Under the pieces are notes generated by a model. It saw nothing but the letters and a program-made list of their open reading frames with translations, searched no databases and was not told the DNA's origin. The position numbers were made by a program, and so were the translations under genes. From Siminovitchia acidinfaciens (GTDB lineage Bacteria > Bacillota > Bacilli > Bacillales > Bacillaceae_C): DNA of 64,000 nucleotides. Positions within the stretch are counted from its first letter, which is position 1. Each line of letters opens with the position of its first letter. Positions 1 through 9,189 of the stretch are shown in pieces. The stretch is taken from contig NZ_QYTV02000003.1 of assembly GCF_003605385.1 (NCBI RefSeq), positions 62,001 through 126,000 of the forward strand, in the 5' to 3' direction.

Positions 1-102
1 ATACCCATGGCGATATTGTATGAAGTGAGTATTTATATTGTAAAAAGGATGGAAGCCAGACAAGTGGCGGCACAACAGGCTGAAATGGTCTCCACTGAAT
101 GA
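1..102 (+). CDS. tatC: C-terminus of TatC-like twin-arginine translocase subunit (5'-truncated by window edge)
   Basis: Frame 1 is open from the first base and ends at TGA 100-102, giving 33 residues that begin IPMAILYEVSIYIVKR and end in a charged tail. The P-M-x-x-L-Y-E-x-S-I pattern, as a last membrane segment followed by basic residues, is typical of the TatC C-terminus; TatC is the membrane receptor for twin-arginine signal peptides. Only the tail is visible, so this is a family guess from a short match. A weak GGG/CCC hairpin with a short T run follows at about 103-126. Confidence 0.6.
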   Translation: MPMAILYEVSIYIVKRMEARQVAAQQAEMVSTE

Positions 103-447
103 AGGGACTATCGAGAGCCCTTTTACATTACAAACAGATTGTGGAAAATAATGTTGGGCATTGGCAAGCATTTGCTAATGCCCATTTCATTGTGTATTCA
201 ATTTCTTTGTAATAGAATAACACGGCCTGTGGCCGAGTTTATTGAGAAAGCCTGCCAAGTAAAATAATTTGCTCTGATTTTCAGGATATAAATAAAGAGA
301 CTAGAAATCTTTCGTCCTTCTAAATAAAGTGACAAAAGTCCGTAGCGTTTTCCCTCAAAACCAGCCGAAAGGACTATTTATTATGAATTTTTGTATAATT
401 ATAATTAAACTTGAAGAGAAAAATGGTGAGTGGGGAGGAAAGGCCAA
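103..447. other. Intergenic region before the carboxypeptidase gene
   Basis: No gene is visible. At 154-182 a hairpin pairs GGGCATT with AATGCCC around an inner GCAA/TTGC stem and is followed by a T-rich stretch; it could be the real terminator of the upstream gene. A TATAAT hexamer at 394-399 is a candidate -10 box for the next gene, but no good -35 box is evident. Confidence 0.4.
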
Positions 448-1596
448 GTGAAAAAGAGATTTTTGTTTTTTATTGTGTTTGGATTAATTTTTGCTTCTGC
501 TTTTTCGTCAAGTGTTTCAGCAGCCGACACGGTACCTGGAGGACCTTCGACGGAAGGGAATACAAGCTATGAAAGTGTCATTTCCTATGATGAAATGATT
601 AAAGGTTTAAAGCAGATCGAGCACACGAGCAAGGGGAAAGTGGAAGTTTTCACTTTGGATGATTACGGAAAGTCCGAACAGGACCGCAGCATTTATGTAG
701 CGAAGGTCGGAAGTGGACCCGTCAAAATCTGGGTACAGGCTCAAATCCACGGAGATGAAAAATTAACGACTGGCGCCGTCATGGAGCTTTTAAAAACATT
801 CGGAAGCAACGGATCGAAAGAAGTAAAGACAATCCTGGAAAATGCAACAATTTATGCCATTCCAATGTATAACCCGGATGGAAGCCTAATGAATACTAGA
901 ACAACCACATTATATGATGAATCTGGTGAGCCCAGGAAAGATAATAGGGGCAGGAATATGACAATCGACTTGAATCGTGACTGGGCTGAAAATGGTTTTG
1001 CAGCAAAAGAGTCATTGGCAGTCTATAAATATTGGGCTGATGTAAAACCGGATTATGCTGTTGACTTGCATCACCAAGGATTAAAGACAGTGTACGGAAC
1101 GAACTACTCTACGTCCATGTCACTTGGTGTTTCGCTGGCACCTAACGGACCGACATTGCCGGGAATAAAAGGTGGTCTTTATAATGATCTCACTCGCCAA
1201 ATGTCTGTGTATGTCTACGATGCATTGAAGGACTATGGCCATATGCATATTGACCGTTATCAAACGGGAAGCGGCGAAAAGAGATACGAAATCGACATCA
1301 AGGGCGGCGTAGTCTCTGCAATGATGATTGGTCTAAACTACGATAATATTAATCCGACAGGCCACAGCAATCCGGCGATTTTCTTTGAAACGAAAGGGAA
1401 TACAAGGGACGGGAACCTTGGCCAGAAATCAAACGGACATTTGGAGAAACAAAACTATCTTGGATTGAAAGCTCTCCTTTACGGACTTGCGACAGATGAA
1501 GTCAAGCAAGTCGATCCAGACCGCTGGGAGGAGATTCCTGCTTATCCTTTGGCGGGCTACCAAACCGATACAGGAATCGTCCCTGCAGGCAACTAA
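448..1596 (+). CDS. Secreted M14-family zinc carboxypeptidase
   Basis: A 382-residue protein with a Sec signal peptide (MKKRFLFF, hydrophobic core, SVSA/AD cleavage near residue 26). It carries the M14 metallocarboxypeptidase signature: zinc ligands H101 and E104 in QIHGDEK and a later His in DLHHQG (H208/H209), R177 in DLNRDW for the substrate carboxylate, and E314 in FFETKGN as the likely general base. It should trim C-terminal residues or peptidoglycan-type peptides outside the cell; the substrate cannot be read from sequence. GTG 448 is chosen as start because GGAGG lies about 10 nt upstream and the signal peptide starts there; an in-frame GTG at 430 precedes the ribosome binding site. 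It ends in a strong terminator shared with the convergent GNAT gene. Confidence 0.85.
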   Translation: MKKRFLFFIVFGLIFASAFSSSVSAADTVPGGPSTEGNTSYESVISYDEMIKGLKQIEHTSKGKVEVFTLDDYGKSEQDRSIYVAKVGSGPVKIWVQAQIHGDEKLTTGAVMELLKTFGSNGSKEVKTILENATIYAIPMYNPDGSLMNTRTTTLYDESGEPRKDNRGRNMTIDLNRDWAENGFAAKESLAVYKYWADVKPDYAVDLHHQGLKTVYGTNYSTSMSLGVSLAPNGPTLPGIKGGLYNDLTRQMSVYVYDALKDYGHMHIDRYQTGSGEKRYEIDIKGGVVSAMMIGLNYDNINPTGHSNPAIFFETKGNTRDGNLGQKSNGHLEKQNYLGLKALLYGLATDEVKQVDPDRWEEIPAYPLAGYQTDTGIVPAGN

Positions 1597-1608
1597 AAAA
1601 AAGAAAAA

Positions 1609-1647
1609 AGCTCCAAAAAGGAATGTTCCTTTCTGGAGCTTTTCTTA
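1609..1647. terminator. Bidirectional rho-independent terminator
   Basis: AGCTCC (1609-1614) pairs with GGAGCT (1635-1640), with an inner AAGGAA/TTCCTT stem. An A-rich flank lies on the left and TTTTCTTATTT on the right, so it serves both the carboxypeptidase (+) and the GNAT gene (-). Confidence 0.85.
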
Positions 1648-2340
1648 TTTCCCAAATAGAACGATATATTCACCATTCTGCTTATCCATATTGAACCCAA
1701 GCCAGCCTTGCTGTAAAAGCTGCTGCTGGCCTTCAATGTCACTCATGGGGAGCTCTTTGGTTTCGCTCCACACGAATGGTTTTTCCTCAGTGAGCTCTTT
1801 GTAAAATATATATCGCAGTCGTCCTTCATACTTTTCCTTCAGTGCGGCAATCAGCATGCCTTGGCCAAATTTATCTTTCAGGCTTGGTATGTTGTATGGC
1901 ATGACAGTGGCACAGGCGTATTTAAAAGTCTGCTCTTGTTTCTTAAGCTCTTGCATAATCAATTGTGCCAGCTGCTGCTGAAGCCTGTTTCCTCGGTAGT
2001 CCGGATGGACATTCGAAATTTCCTGATAAATGACATCCCTAAGCTCATTTTCCTGCAGGCCGATATCAAGCCCTAAATGGCCTTCTTCATCTACCGGGGG
2101 AACCAAAAGGGCTCGGAACGCAATCAACTGATTATCAGCGAAGGCACCAATTAGAATCCCGTTGCCGTCTGTAATGTATCGAAACTCATTATAAGAAAGC
2201 GGCTGGAGAATGTCTTTATTTTCAAGCGACTGGATAATTATATCCTGGAGGGCCATAATGTTACTGATGTCAACAGTATTAAGGCGGCGTACATTAAACG
2301 GTTTGCCATCTTTTAAAACACCATCGTAAAAATAGGTCAT
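1645..2340 (-). CDS. GNAT-type N-acetyltransferase
   Basis: A 231-residue cytosolic protein. Residues 112-124 (HPDYRGNRLQQQL) match the acetyl-CoA pyrophosphate-binding motif of the GNAT fold, after a beta strand ending in EISN; the N-terminal third (RRLNTVDISNIMAL) fits the first GNAT strand and helix. The acceptor substrate is unknown. It follows the dipeptide epimerase gene by 12 nt with its own AGGAGG, so the two form an operon, and a role in using or detoxifying amino acids or peptides from the same pathway is a reasonable inference. It is longer than a minimal GNAT; the last 60 residues are not recognised. Confidence 0.75.
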   Translation of the reverse strand: MTYFYDGVLKDGKPFNVRRLNTVDISNIMALQDIIIQSLENKDILQPLSYNEFRYITDGNGILIGAFADNQLIAFRALLVPPVDEEGHLGLDIGLQENELRDVIYQEISNVHPDYRGNRLQQQLAQLIMQELKKQEQTFKYACATVMPYNIPSLKDKFGQGMLIAALKEKYEGRLRYIFYKELTEEKPFVWSETKELPMSDIEGQQQLLQQGWLGFNMDKQNGEYIVLFGK

Positions 2341-2352
2341 AAAACCAGCCTC

Positions 2353-3462
2353 CTATAGGACAACATCCTTATACTTCGTCAATTCCTCCAAGATCTGCTC
2401 ATCGACTTCCACACCCAGCCCGGGCTGATCGTTCAGCTTGATGAACGGAACGTCATAATGGAGGTTTCCAATATCCTGAGAAAACTTCAGAGGTCCTGTC
2501 AGTTCAACGCTGGTGATGATTTTTTTGGAGAATGCGACGTGGAACCCAGCCGCTGACCCGACAGATGATTCAACCATTGATCCTACCTGGCATTCGATAC
2601 CGGCCATTTCTGCCTGATATGCAAGCTTCACTGCAGGAAGGATCCCTCCGCATTTCATCAATTTAATATTTACTTTATCTGCTGCCCGTTTGTGAATGAT
2701 TTCCCGCAGTTCACGAGGACCTTTCATACCCTCATCAATCATGAGAGGAATATCCGCTTTTGATTTTATTTCAACCATGCCATCGATATCATCGGCCATT
2801 ACAGGCTGTTCAAGCCAGTCGATATTCAACTCCCTTAATGAACGGATGGCGACTAATGTATTGGCGCTGTTTTTCCAGCCTTGATTGACGTCAACACGGA
2901 TGGCGATATTTTCCCCGACCCTGTTTCTTACAGCTTGAATTCTTTCGACATCTTTCATTACTTCTGTTCCGACTTTCATTTTAAAAGAGCTATACCCTTT
3001 TTTGATCATTGCAGTTGCTTCGTCGGCCATGGCATCCGGCTCCGCAATGCTGAGAACGTGGGTGACAGGGAACTTTTCATGATACCGCCCGCCGATCAGC
3101 TGATATACTGGCTGTCCAAGCTTTTTTCCGGCTGCGTCGAACAATGCGATGTCAATCGCCGCTTTTGCAGCAGGGACACCATATACAACCTGATTCATCA
3201 GATCATGGATTTTTTCAAATTCCATCGGATTCTTACCTATTAAGAGCGGAGCAATCGTGTGCTTTAAAAGGTGGTATGTACTTTCAAACGATTCGCCGGT
3301 TACAAATTCATCCGGGACAGCTTCCCCATATCCGGTTATGCCTTCATCTGTTTCTATTTTTACGATGATCGTGGGCATATTATGGTATGTTCCATAACTT
3401 ACGATAAAAGGGGCATGGAGCGGCAGGTGGATGGCATGAATATGTATTGCTTTGATTTTCAC
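2353..3462 (-). CDS. Dipeptide epimerase of the enolase superfamily (L-Ala-D/L-Glu epimerase type)
   Basis: A 369-residue member of the muconate-lactonizing-enzyme subgroup of the enolase superfamily. The catalytic set is complete: KxK at K161/K163, metal ligands D191 (RVDVNQGW), E218 (WLEQP) and D243 (MIDEG), and the opposite-face lysine K267 (VNIKLMK). These positions match Ala-Glu epimerase, the murein-peptide recycling enzyme known as YkfB in B. subtilis, within one residue. Substrate range in this family varies, so the exact dipeptide is inferred. The start is GTG (3460-3462). It leads an operon with the downstream GNAT gene and is divergent from a winged-helix regulator 89 nt away. Confidence 0.85.
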   Translation of the reverse strand: MKIKAIHIHAIHLPLHAPFIVSYGTYHNMPTIIVKIETDEGITGYGEAVPDEFVTGESFESTYHLLKHTIAPLLIGKNPMEFEKIHDLMNQVVYGVPAAKAAIDIALFDAAGKKLGQPVYQLIGGRYHEKFPVTHVLSIAEPDAMADEATAMIKKGYSSFKMKVGTEVMKDVERIQAVRNRVGENIAIRVDVNQGWKNSANTLVAIRSLRELNIDWLEQPVMADDIDGMVEIKSKADIPLMIDEGMKGPRELREIIHKRAADKVNIKLMKCGGILPAVKLAYQAEMAGIECQVGSMVESSVGSAAGFHVAFSKKIITSVELTGPLKFSQDIGNLHYDVPFIKLNDQPGLGVEVDEQILEELTKYKDVVL

Positions 3463-3511
3463 TAGTAATCAATCCCTTCACTTTACAAAGATGTTTTTTT
3501 AAAATAAAATG

Positions 3512-3530
3512 GTCGTTAAATAGTCGTTAA
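3512..3530. promoter_or_regulatory. Direct repeat GTCGTTAA x2, candidate operator
   Basis: GTCGTTAA occurs at 3512-3519 and again at 3523-3530, a period of 11 bp (about one helical turn), in the 89-bp gap between the divergent epimerase operon and regulator. The position suits control of both directions; binding by the neighbouring regulator is inference. Confidence 0.4.
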
Positions 3531-3551
3531 TAAAAAACAGGAGCAGATGCT

Positions 3552-4835
3552 ATGACTACGAAAATAGCAGTTATTGGCCCAACTGATTTTATGCATAATA
3601 TAACTCTTTTGGCTGAACAAATCAAGGATGTAGAGGTTGTTCCATACATATATTCACAGCCGGAGGAATCTGATTCCATCACAAGGGAATTAAAGCCGTG
3701 TGACGTTGTATTTTATTCCGGCGGACTTCCATATTATTTTTCTGCCGAGGCTAGGAAGCAGCTGACGATTCCGGCTACATACATGGAACAGGATGAAATG
3801 GCGATAGCCATCTCATTGCTTTCTATTGTGCATAATAATGAATTATCAATTGAACAGCTGTCTATCGATGTGTTCAATTCTGCTAGTTTTTGGGCTGTCC
3901 TGGAAGATATTTCCGCACCGCAGGCACCGTATCATGTCATGGATTTTGTAGGAATGCTGCAATCGAACTTTGACTTGCAGAAAATTGTCCGATTTCATCA
4001 GAGCCTGTATCAGTCCGGTCAAACAAAAATGGCTTTGACCAGCATTTATTCAGTCTATAATCAGCTTACCGAACTGGGAGTTCCGGCCCTAAGGATGACA
4101 GATCCTTCTAAAGCGCTCATTCGTGGCCTTCTTGACGCAAAAGCTGAAGCTGAATTTGTGAAAAAGCATGCGGCAACGATTGCTGTATGCCATATTATCT
4201 TTTCCTCTTCATTTACATATCCTGATGAAAGAGTGGCGACCTTTGCCAATGCAATAAGAGCATCTGTACAAATAAGAGGAAAGTTTGCAGCTTCACTTTT
4301 CACTACACGCGGAGACATAGAAAGCATCATAAACACAGATGTTTTCCAGAAATTCCTGCAAAGCTGGGAAGAGCCGGTTGCTGTCGGTTTCGGTTATGGC
4401 GAGACAGCTTCTGAAGCCGAGGAGCATGCAATAGCAGCTCAACGATTTGCAGATCATGAAAGAACAAGCTGCGGCTATATTTTAACGGAAAATAAAGAGT
4501 TGTACGGCCCTTATCCGGATGCTATCAGGTTTCAACGGCTAATCAATAATCACCCAGAACATGTGAAGTTGGCTAAGTCCATAAAAATTAGCCCTGCCAA
4601 CTTATCAAAAATTATCCAATTCGCCAAGTCGCGGCAATCGCTTCAATTCACGGCCGCTGATTTATCGGCATACCTGCAGGTGACGCGAAGGTCCGCGGAG
4701 CGAATGATAAAGAAACTGGCTGACCATGGATCAATAAAAATTGTCGGCGAAGAAATGACTTATATGCAGGGACGTCCGCGCGCTTTGTATGAACTGAATA
4801 TCCCCATCTATAATTCTGGAAAAGAAAGCCCTTGA
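3552..4835 (+). CDS. Multidomain winged-helix transcriptional regulator, divergent to the epimerase operon
   Basis: A 427-residue protein I cannot name. The N-terminus (KIAVIGPTDFMHNI, then CDVVFYSGGLPYY at about 50-62) looks like a Rossmann-like sensor domain. The middle (about 215-325) has a FGYGETASEAEEHAIAA motif that resembles a degenerate GGDEF/nucleotide-cyclase-like fold. The C-terminus (about 360-420: ADLSAYLQVTRRSAERMIKKLADHG, then a basic wing GRPRALYEL) is a helix-turn-helix with wing. CAGGAG precedes ATG 3552. Control of the divergent epimerase/GNAT operon is inferred from position and the GTCGTTAA repeat. Confidence 0.65.
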   Translation: MTTKIAVIGPTDFMHNITLLAEQIKDVEVVPYIYSQPEESDSITRELKPCDVVFYSGGLPYYFSAEARKQLTIPATYMEQDEMAIAISLLSIVHNNELSIEQLSIDVFNSASFWAVLEDISAPQAPYHVMDFVGMLQSNFDLQKIVRFHQSLYQSGQTKMALTSIYSVYNQLTELGVPALRMTDPSKALIRGLLDAKAEAEFVKKHAATIAVCHIIFSSSFTYPDERVATFANAIRASVQIRGKFAASLFTTRGDIESIINTDVFQKFLQSWEEPVAVGFGYGETASEAEEHAIAAQRFADHERTSCGYILTENKELYGPYPDAIRFQRLINNHPEHVKLAKSIKISPANLSKIIQFAKSRQSLQFTAADLSAYLQVTRRSAERMIKKLADHGSIKIVGEEMTYMQGRPRALYELNIPIYNSGKESP

Positions 4836-4858
4836 TGGACTTTCTTTTTCTTGTTTTT
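4817..4858 (+). terminator. Terminator of the regulator gene
   Basis: AGAAAG...CTTTCT with inner GCCC/GGAC pairing overlaps the stop codon and is followed by TTTTTCTTGTTTTT. Confidence 0.65.
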
Positions 4859-4901
4859 AAGAAATATTTAAGCCGTGACCAACTTAGCTATCACATTATA
4901 T

Positions 4902-5100
4902 TATGTCTAGCTCCGACGGAGGAGGTCCCAGTGTCACTGACGTAAAGGAAGTGCTAGTGCAGGCGAAGCGACAGGACAAGGATAGCTTCGGCAGCGTTAC
5001 ATCGCACGAAGGAAAAGCGGCAGCTTTTTCGAGAATGGAAATCAGCGCATGGCTGAAGAACGGCTTCCTCAATAATTTCCTTGTTTGCTCGTGCTTTTGT
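4902..5100 (+). repeat. Dispersed modular repeat, copy R1
   Basis: Begins ATGTCTAGCTCCGACGG and ends GTGCTTTTGTTTTT. It holds the roughly 27-bp direct-repeat module (CTAGTGC boxes) and the downstream AGCGTTACATCGCACGAAG module, nearly the same as in copy R11 at 58.6 kb. It lies between the convergent regulator and nhaC genes, with its end 20 nt from the nhaC stop. An in-frame ORF through it is a by-product of the repeat, not a gene. Confidence 0.85.
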
Positions 5101-5119
5101 TTTTGGATTCCGCATCGAC

Positions 5120-6562
5120 TTATGCATTCATAGAAGCTCTTTCTTCCTTCTCCAAAGTAATTGCTTCTGTTTCAGATAGTTTAACAATCGAAAATCCGGT
5201 AAATGCATATATAATCGAAATGATAGGAACAATGAAATTCAAAATAGCATAAGGTGCATATTGGAAAGCGCTTACACCGAGCGTGGCAAAAATAAACAAC
5301 GCACATGAGTTCCAGGGTACGAATACTGATGTCAATGTTCCGCCGTCTTCCAGGGCACGAGAGAGGTTTTTGGAATGAAGCCTTTTATCCCTGTAAAGCT
5401 TGGCATACATGCGAGCGGGAACGACGATGGAAATATATTGATCGGCACAGGTCACATTCATGGTAAAGCTGGATAAAATCGTTGCAGTAATGACGCTTTT
5501 TGCCGTTTTGGCAATCTTTAGGATTTGATCCAGGATTGATTGCAGCATGCCTGTGTTTTCAAGAATTCCCCCAAAAGCCATTGCAACCAGCACAAGAGAA
5601 ACAGTGAACATCATGGAGTCAAGTCCACCACGGTTAAACAAATCATCCACCAGCGCATTCCCTGATTCAAGCACATATCCGCTATACAGTGCTGCAAAGG
5701 CGTCGCCTGCGTTTCCTCCCTGAATAAAAATCTGGGACAGGAATCCTAGGAAAATACCAACAATAATTGCGGGAATAGCCGGAACATTTCGTGCGACCAT
5801 GATGATAACGATTAATGGAACGATAAGTAAAAATGGAGAAATTACAAAGCTATCCTGCAGAACTGTAAGAGTTTCCTGAATATCGCTGGAATTCGGCCCT
5901 GATTTTGCAGCGTTTCTGCCTAGAAAAAAGTAAGCAATCAGGGCGATTGCCAGTCCTGGAATCGTTGTGTAAAACATATGCTTGATATGATCGACAAGAT
6001 CCGTTTTCGTCAAACCGGAAGCCATGATCGTTGTATCTGAAAGCGGTGACATTTTATCTCCAAAGTAAGAGCCTGAAATGATTGCGCCGGCTACCATCGG
6101 AGCAGGCAGTCCCATACTAATGCCGATGCCCATGCCGGCTACTCCAACCGTCCCCATTGTTGACCAGGAACTTCCGATAGATAGTGAGACTATGACACAA
6201 ATCAACGTAATTGAAACGAGAAACCAGGAAGGAGAAATCAGTTTAAGCCCGTAAAAAACCATTGTAGCTACTACTCCGCCACCGATCCATGCTCCAATGA
6301 CAACACCTACAAGCATAATAATCGAAACACCTGGCAAAACAAGGCGAATACCGTTATAGACAGATTCTTCGATTTCTTTCCATTTAAATCCGTAAAAATA
6401 TGCAACTAGCCCGGCTGCCACTGCCGCAATTAAAATGGGGATGTGCGGATCTTGTCCAAAGACAATGACAGCATAGCCGATCGAAACAATCATCACCAAT
6501 AAAGGGGTAATGGCAGCCCAGAAAGGAATTTTTCTCTTACGCTCTTCTTTGTTCTTCTCCAA
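5120..6562 (-). CDS. nhaC: NhaC-family Na+/H+ antiporter
   Basis: A 480-residue membrane protein with about a dozen hydrophobic segments. The stretch SGSYFGDKMSPLSDTT at about 163-178 is the hallmark of NhaC-type antiporters. Members exchange sodium for protons or, as with B. subtilis MleN, couple malate/lactate to ions; which applies here is not decidable from sequence. The start is TTG at 6560-6562, with AAGGAGG 8 nt upstream. It is divergent from malate synthase, which could favour an organic-acid link, but this is inference. Confidence 0.85.
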   Translation of the reverse strand: MEKNKEERKRKIPFWAAITPLLVMIVSIGYAVIVFGQDPHIPILIAAVAAGLVAYFYGFKWKEIEESVYNGIRLVLPGVSIIMLVGVVIGAWIGGGVVATMVFYGLKLISPSWFLVSITLICVIVSLSIGSSWSTMGTVGVAGMGIGISMGLPAPMVAGAIISGSYFGDKMSPLSDTTIMASGLTKTDLVDHIKHMFYTTIPGLAIALIAYFFLGRNAAKSGPNSSDIQETLTVLQDSFVISPFLLIVPLIVIIMVARNVPAIPAIIVGIFLGFLSQIFIQGGNAGDAFAALYSGYVLESGNALVDDLFNRGGLDSMMFTVSLVLVAMAFGGILENTGMLQSILDQILKIAKTAKSVITATILSSFTMNVTCADQYISIVVPARMYAKLYRDKRLHSKNLSRALEDGGTLTSVFVPWNSCALFIFATLGVSAFQYAPYAILNFIVPIISIIYAFTGFSIVKLSETEAITLEKEERASMNA

Positions 6563-6745
6563 TGAATTGTCCTCCTTTTGGTATGAAAAATTAGTTGTCG
6601 CATAATGGACGCCTATTAATTGAAATCTTACATAGAACAGTAAAAATAGTCAAACACTTTTTGAGAATAATTTCATAAATAATAAGTGTCATAAAATTCA
6701 TTAATAAAAGATTAATATAAAAATTGCTTTTAATTTTGTTTTTGT

Positions 6746-6787
6746 TGTTATATAATAAAGCTAACAAATAAAAACTGATATATAACA
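6746..6787. promoter_or_regulatory. Two near-palindromes of TGTTATATAACA type upstream of malate synthase
   Basis: TGTTATATAATA (6746-6757) and TGATATATAACA (6776-6787) each differ by one base from the perfect palindrome TGTTATATAACA found upstream of isocitrate lyase at 9499-9510. The first overlaps a TATAAT-like -10 box. The surrounding 6.59-6.83 kb is very AT-rich, so chance matches are possible. Confidence 0.45.
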
Positions 6788-6829
6788 CAAGTGCACTTTT
6801 AGATTAGTACAGAGGAGGAGAAAGAGGGA

Positions 6830-9013
6830 ATGGAGAAATACTTGGACGTAAATGGACTGCAGGTTGCGTCCGTTTTACATGAGTTCATTGAGAAAGAAGC
6901 ACTGCCTGATACTGGTCTGGAAAGCGATAGCTTTTGGAAAGGTTTCAGCAGTATTGTTGAAGATCTTGTGCCTAAAAATAAACAGCTGTTAGAGACTCGG
7001 CAAAACATGCAGAACAAAATAAATCAATGGCATCGGGAAAATGAGGGACCTGTTAATTTGGAAAGATACAAAGAGTTTCTTAAAGGAATCGACTACTTGG
7101 AACAACCTGTTGATAATTTTACAATCACAACCAAAAATGTGGACGAAGAAATCGCAGCGCAGGCAGGTCCACAGCTAGTTGTTCCAGTAAATAATGCCAG
7201 ATATGCCATTAATGCGGCTAATGCCAGATGGGGTAGCCTGTATGATGCCCTTTATGGGACTGATGTCATTGATGAGACGGATGGAGCAGAACGAGCTGGG
7301 GGATATAATCCGAAACGCGGTCAAAAAGTGATCGATTACGGGAGAGATTTTCTGGACCGGATTGCACCATTGCAAGAAGGGTCTCACCACAATTCGACTA
7401 AATACAGCATCTCGGGATGGGAGCTTCAAGTAGAGTTGCGTGATGGAAAAAAAGTGAGGCTAGAAGCAAATGAAAATTTGGCCGGTTACCAAGGAGAAGC
7501 GGAGAACCCAAGCGCAATATTGCTTAAAAACAACGGTCTGCATGTTGAAATTCAAATTGATCCAAATGATTCGATAGGCCGGACAGATTCGGCAGGAATA
7601 AAAGACTTATTGATAGAATCCGCATTATCAACGATCGTGGATTGCGAAGATTCGGTCGCAGCGGTTGACGCGGAAGACAAAGTCCTTGTTTACAGGAATT
7701 GGCTGGGTCTGATGAAAGGTACATTGACATCTGAGTTTGAAAAGAACGGTAAAGCTATCAATCGGGTGTTAAATGAAGACCGGGTATATACGTCATCGAA
7801 AGGAAATGAGCTTCACCTTCGCGGGCGTTCACTTTTGCTTGTCCGTAATGTAGGACATCTGATGACAACCCCTGCCATTTTAGATAAAAACGGAGAAGAA
7901 GTTCCGGAAGGAATAATGGATGCTGTCATTACCAGTTTAATAGCCAAACATGACCTTATTGGAAATACAACTAAGAAAAACTCCGAAAAAGGATCTGTAT
8001 ATATCGTTAAACCCAAAATGCACGGTTCTGAGGAAGTCGCATTTGCCAACGAATTGTTCAACAGGGTGGAAGACCTGCTCGGGATGGAACGGAATACTTT
8101 AAAAATGGGAGTCATGGATGAAGAGCGCCGGACATCATTAAATCTGAAAGCCTGTATCAAAGAAGCAAAAGAGAGAATCGTGTTTATCAATACAGGATTT
8201 CTTGACCGCACGGGAGATGAAATCCATACGTCGATGGAAGCAGGGCCCATGATTAGAAAAAATGATATGAAGGGATCCAAATGGCTCAAGGCATACGAGC
8301 AGTCGAATGTATATTCTGGCCTTGAGACCGGGTTACCTGGGCGTGCTCAAATTGGGAAGGGTATGTGGGCCATGCCGGATCTGATGAAAGCCATGCTTGA
8401 ACAAAAAATTGGTCATGTGGAAGCTGGTGCGAACACAGCTTGGGTGCCTTCTCCAACAGCAGCAACTTTACATGCTCTGCATTATCATCAAAAAAATGTA
8501 TGGGAGATCCAACATAAGCTTTCCCAAAAAATCAGTGATGTAGAAGATGAAATATTAGATATTCCGCTCGCGTCGAACCCTAATTTTACAAAGGAAGAAA
8601 TCCAGGAAGAGCTCGATAATAATGCCCAAGGAATATTAGGCTATGTTGTCAGGTGGGTGGAACAAGGCATTGGCTGTTCCAAAGTTCCCGATATTCATAA
8701 TGTCGGATTAATGGAAGACCGGGCGACCCTCAGGATTTCAAGCCAGCATATGGCCAATTGGCTTCATCATGGAATTTGTACAAAGGAACAGGTGCTTGAA
8801 ACTATGGAACGGATGGCGGTGGTTGTCGATGAACAAAACGCTGGAGATCCGCTATACAAACCGATGTCGGATAATTTCGATGAATCAGTTGCATTCCAGG
8901 CTGCGTGTGATCTTGTGTTGCTTGGGAAAGAACAGCCAAACGGATATACAGAGCCGATTCTTCACCAACGCCGTCTTGAATTCAAGCAAAAAATGACAAT
9001 GCAGCAAGCATAG
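6830..9013 (+). CDS. glcB: Malate synthase G
   Basis: A 727-residue protein, the usual length of the monomeric G isoform. It condenses glyoxylate with acetyl-CoA to malate, the second step of the glyoxylate shunt. Visible motifs are the metal-binding DCED near 271-274, the [13 protein letters not shown] block near 335-347 with the catalytic Arg, and the [18 protein letters not shown] block near 450-467. AGAGGAGG precedes ATG 6830. Isocitrate lyase lies 0.6 kb downstream, so the whole shunt is local. G-type malate synthase beside isocitrate lyase differs from the A-type pairing common in other bacteria. Confidence 0.95.
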   Translation: MEKYLDVNGLQVASVLHEFIEKEALPDTGLESDSFWKGFSSIVEDLVPKNKQLLETRQNMQNKINQWHRENEGPVNLERYKEFLKGIDYLEQPVDNFTITTKNVDEEIAAQAGPQLVVPVNNARYAINAANARWGSLYDALYGTDVIDETDGAERAGGYNPKRGQKVIDYGRDFLDRIAPLQEGSHHNSTKYSISGWELQVELRDGKKVRLEANENLAGYQGEAENPSAILLKNNGLHVEIQIDPNDSIGRTDSAGIKDLLIESALSTIVDCEDSVAAVDAEDKVLVYRNWLGLMKGTLTSEFEKNGKAINRVLNEDRVYTSSKGNELHLRGRSLLLVRNVGHLMTTPAILDKNGEEVPEGIMDAVITSLIAKHDLIGNTTKKNSEKGSVYIVKPKMHGSEEVAFANELFNRVEDLLGMERNTLKMGVMDEERRTSLNLKACIKEAKERIVFINTGFLDRTGDEIHTSMEAGPMIRKNDMKGSKWLKAYEQSNVYSGLETGLPGRAQIGKGMWAMPDLMKAMLEQKIGHVEAGANTAWVPSPTAATLHALHYHQKNVWEIQHKLSQKISDVEDEILDIPLASNPNFTKEEIQEELDNNAQGILGYVVRWVEQGIGCSKVPDIHNVGLMEDRATLRISSQHMANWLHHGICTKEQVLETMERMAVVVDEQNAGDPLYKPMSDNFDESVAFQAACDLVLLGKEQPNGYTEPILHQRRLEFKQKMTMQQA

Positions 9014-9017
9014 GATC

Positions 9018-9056
9018 AAGTCCTCAAGGCTGCACACTCCGGTCCTGAGGACTTTT
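9018..9056 (+). terminator. Terminator after malate synthase
   Basis: AAGTCCTCA (9018-9026) pairs with TGAGGACTT (9046-9054), followed by a short T run. It separates glcB from the small gene and aceA. Confidence 0.7.
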
Positions 9057-9110
9057 GGTTACCTGAATAATCCCGCAAAAATGATTAGAGAAAGGAGTTC
9101 AAAAATTTTG

Positions 9111-9151
9111 TGTTATAACAGTTGACTAAATATTCTACCTGTTATACATTA
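9111..9151 (+). promoter_or_regulatory. Promoter-like region with TGTTATAACA palindrome
   Basis: A TTGACT hexamer at 9122-9127 and TACATT 17 nt downstream form a plausible sigma-A promoter for the small gene at 9190. The palindrome TGTTATAACA (9111-9120) abuts the -35 box, and a related TGTTATACATTA covers the -10 region. Confidence 0.5.
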
Positions 9152-9189
9152 GTATCAATCCAATAAAAAAGCTAAAGAGGGTGGAAAAC

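Noticed and set aside
4903-5133. ORF through repeat copy R1 (starting MSSSDGGGPS) and its counterpart in R11 (MSSSDGQEDL)
   Set aside because: The two peptides are alike only because the DNA repeat is the same; frames break, other copies have stops or the opposite orientation, and no ribosome binding site precedes them.
6591-6829. AT-rich stretch upstream of malate synthase as a replication origin
   Set aside because: No DnaA-box cluster or dnaA/repA-type gene nearby; it fits a divergent promoter region.
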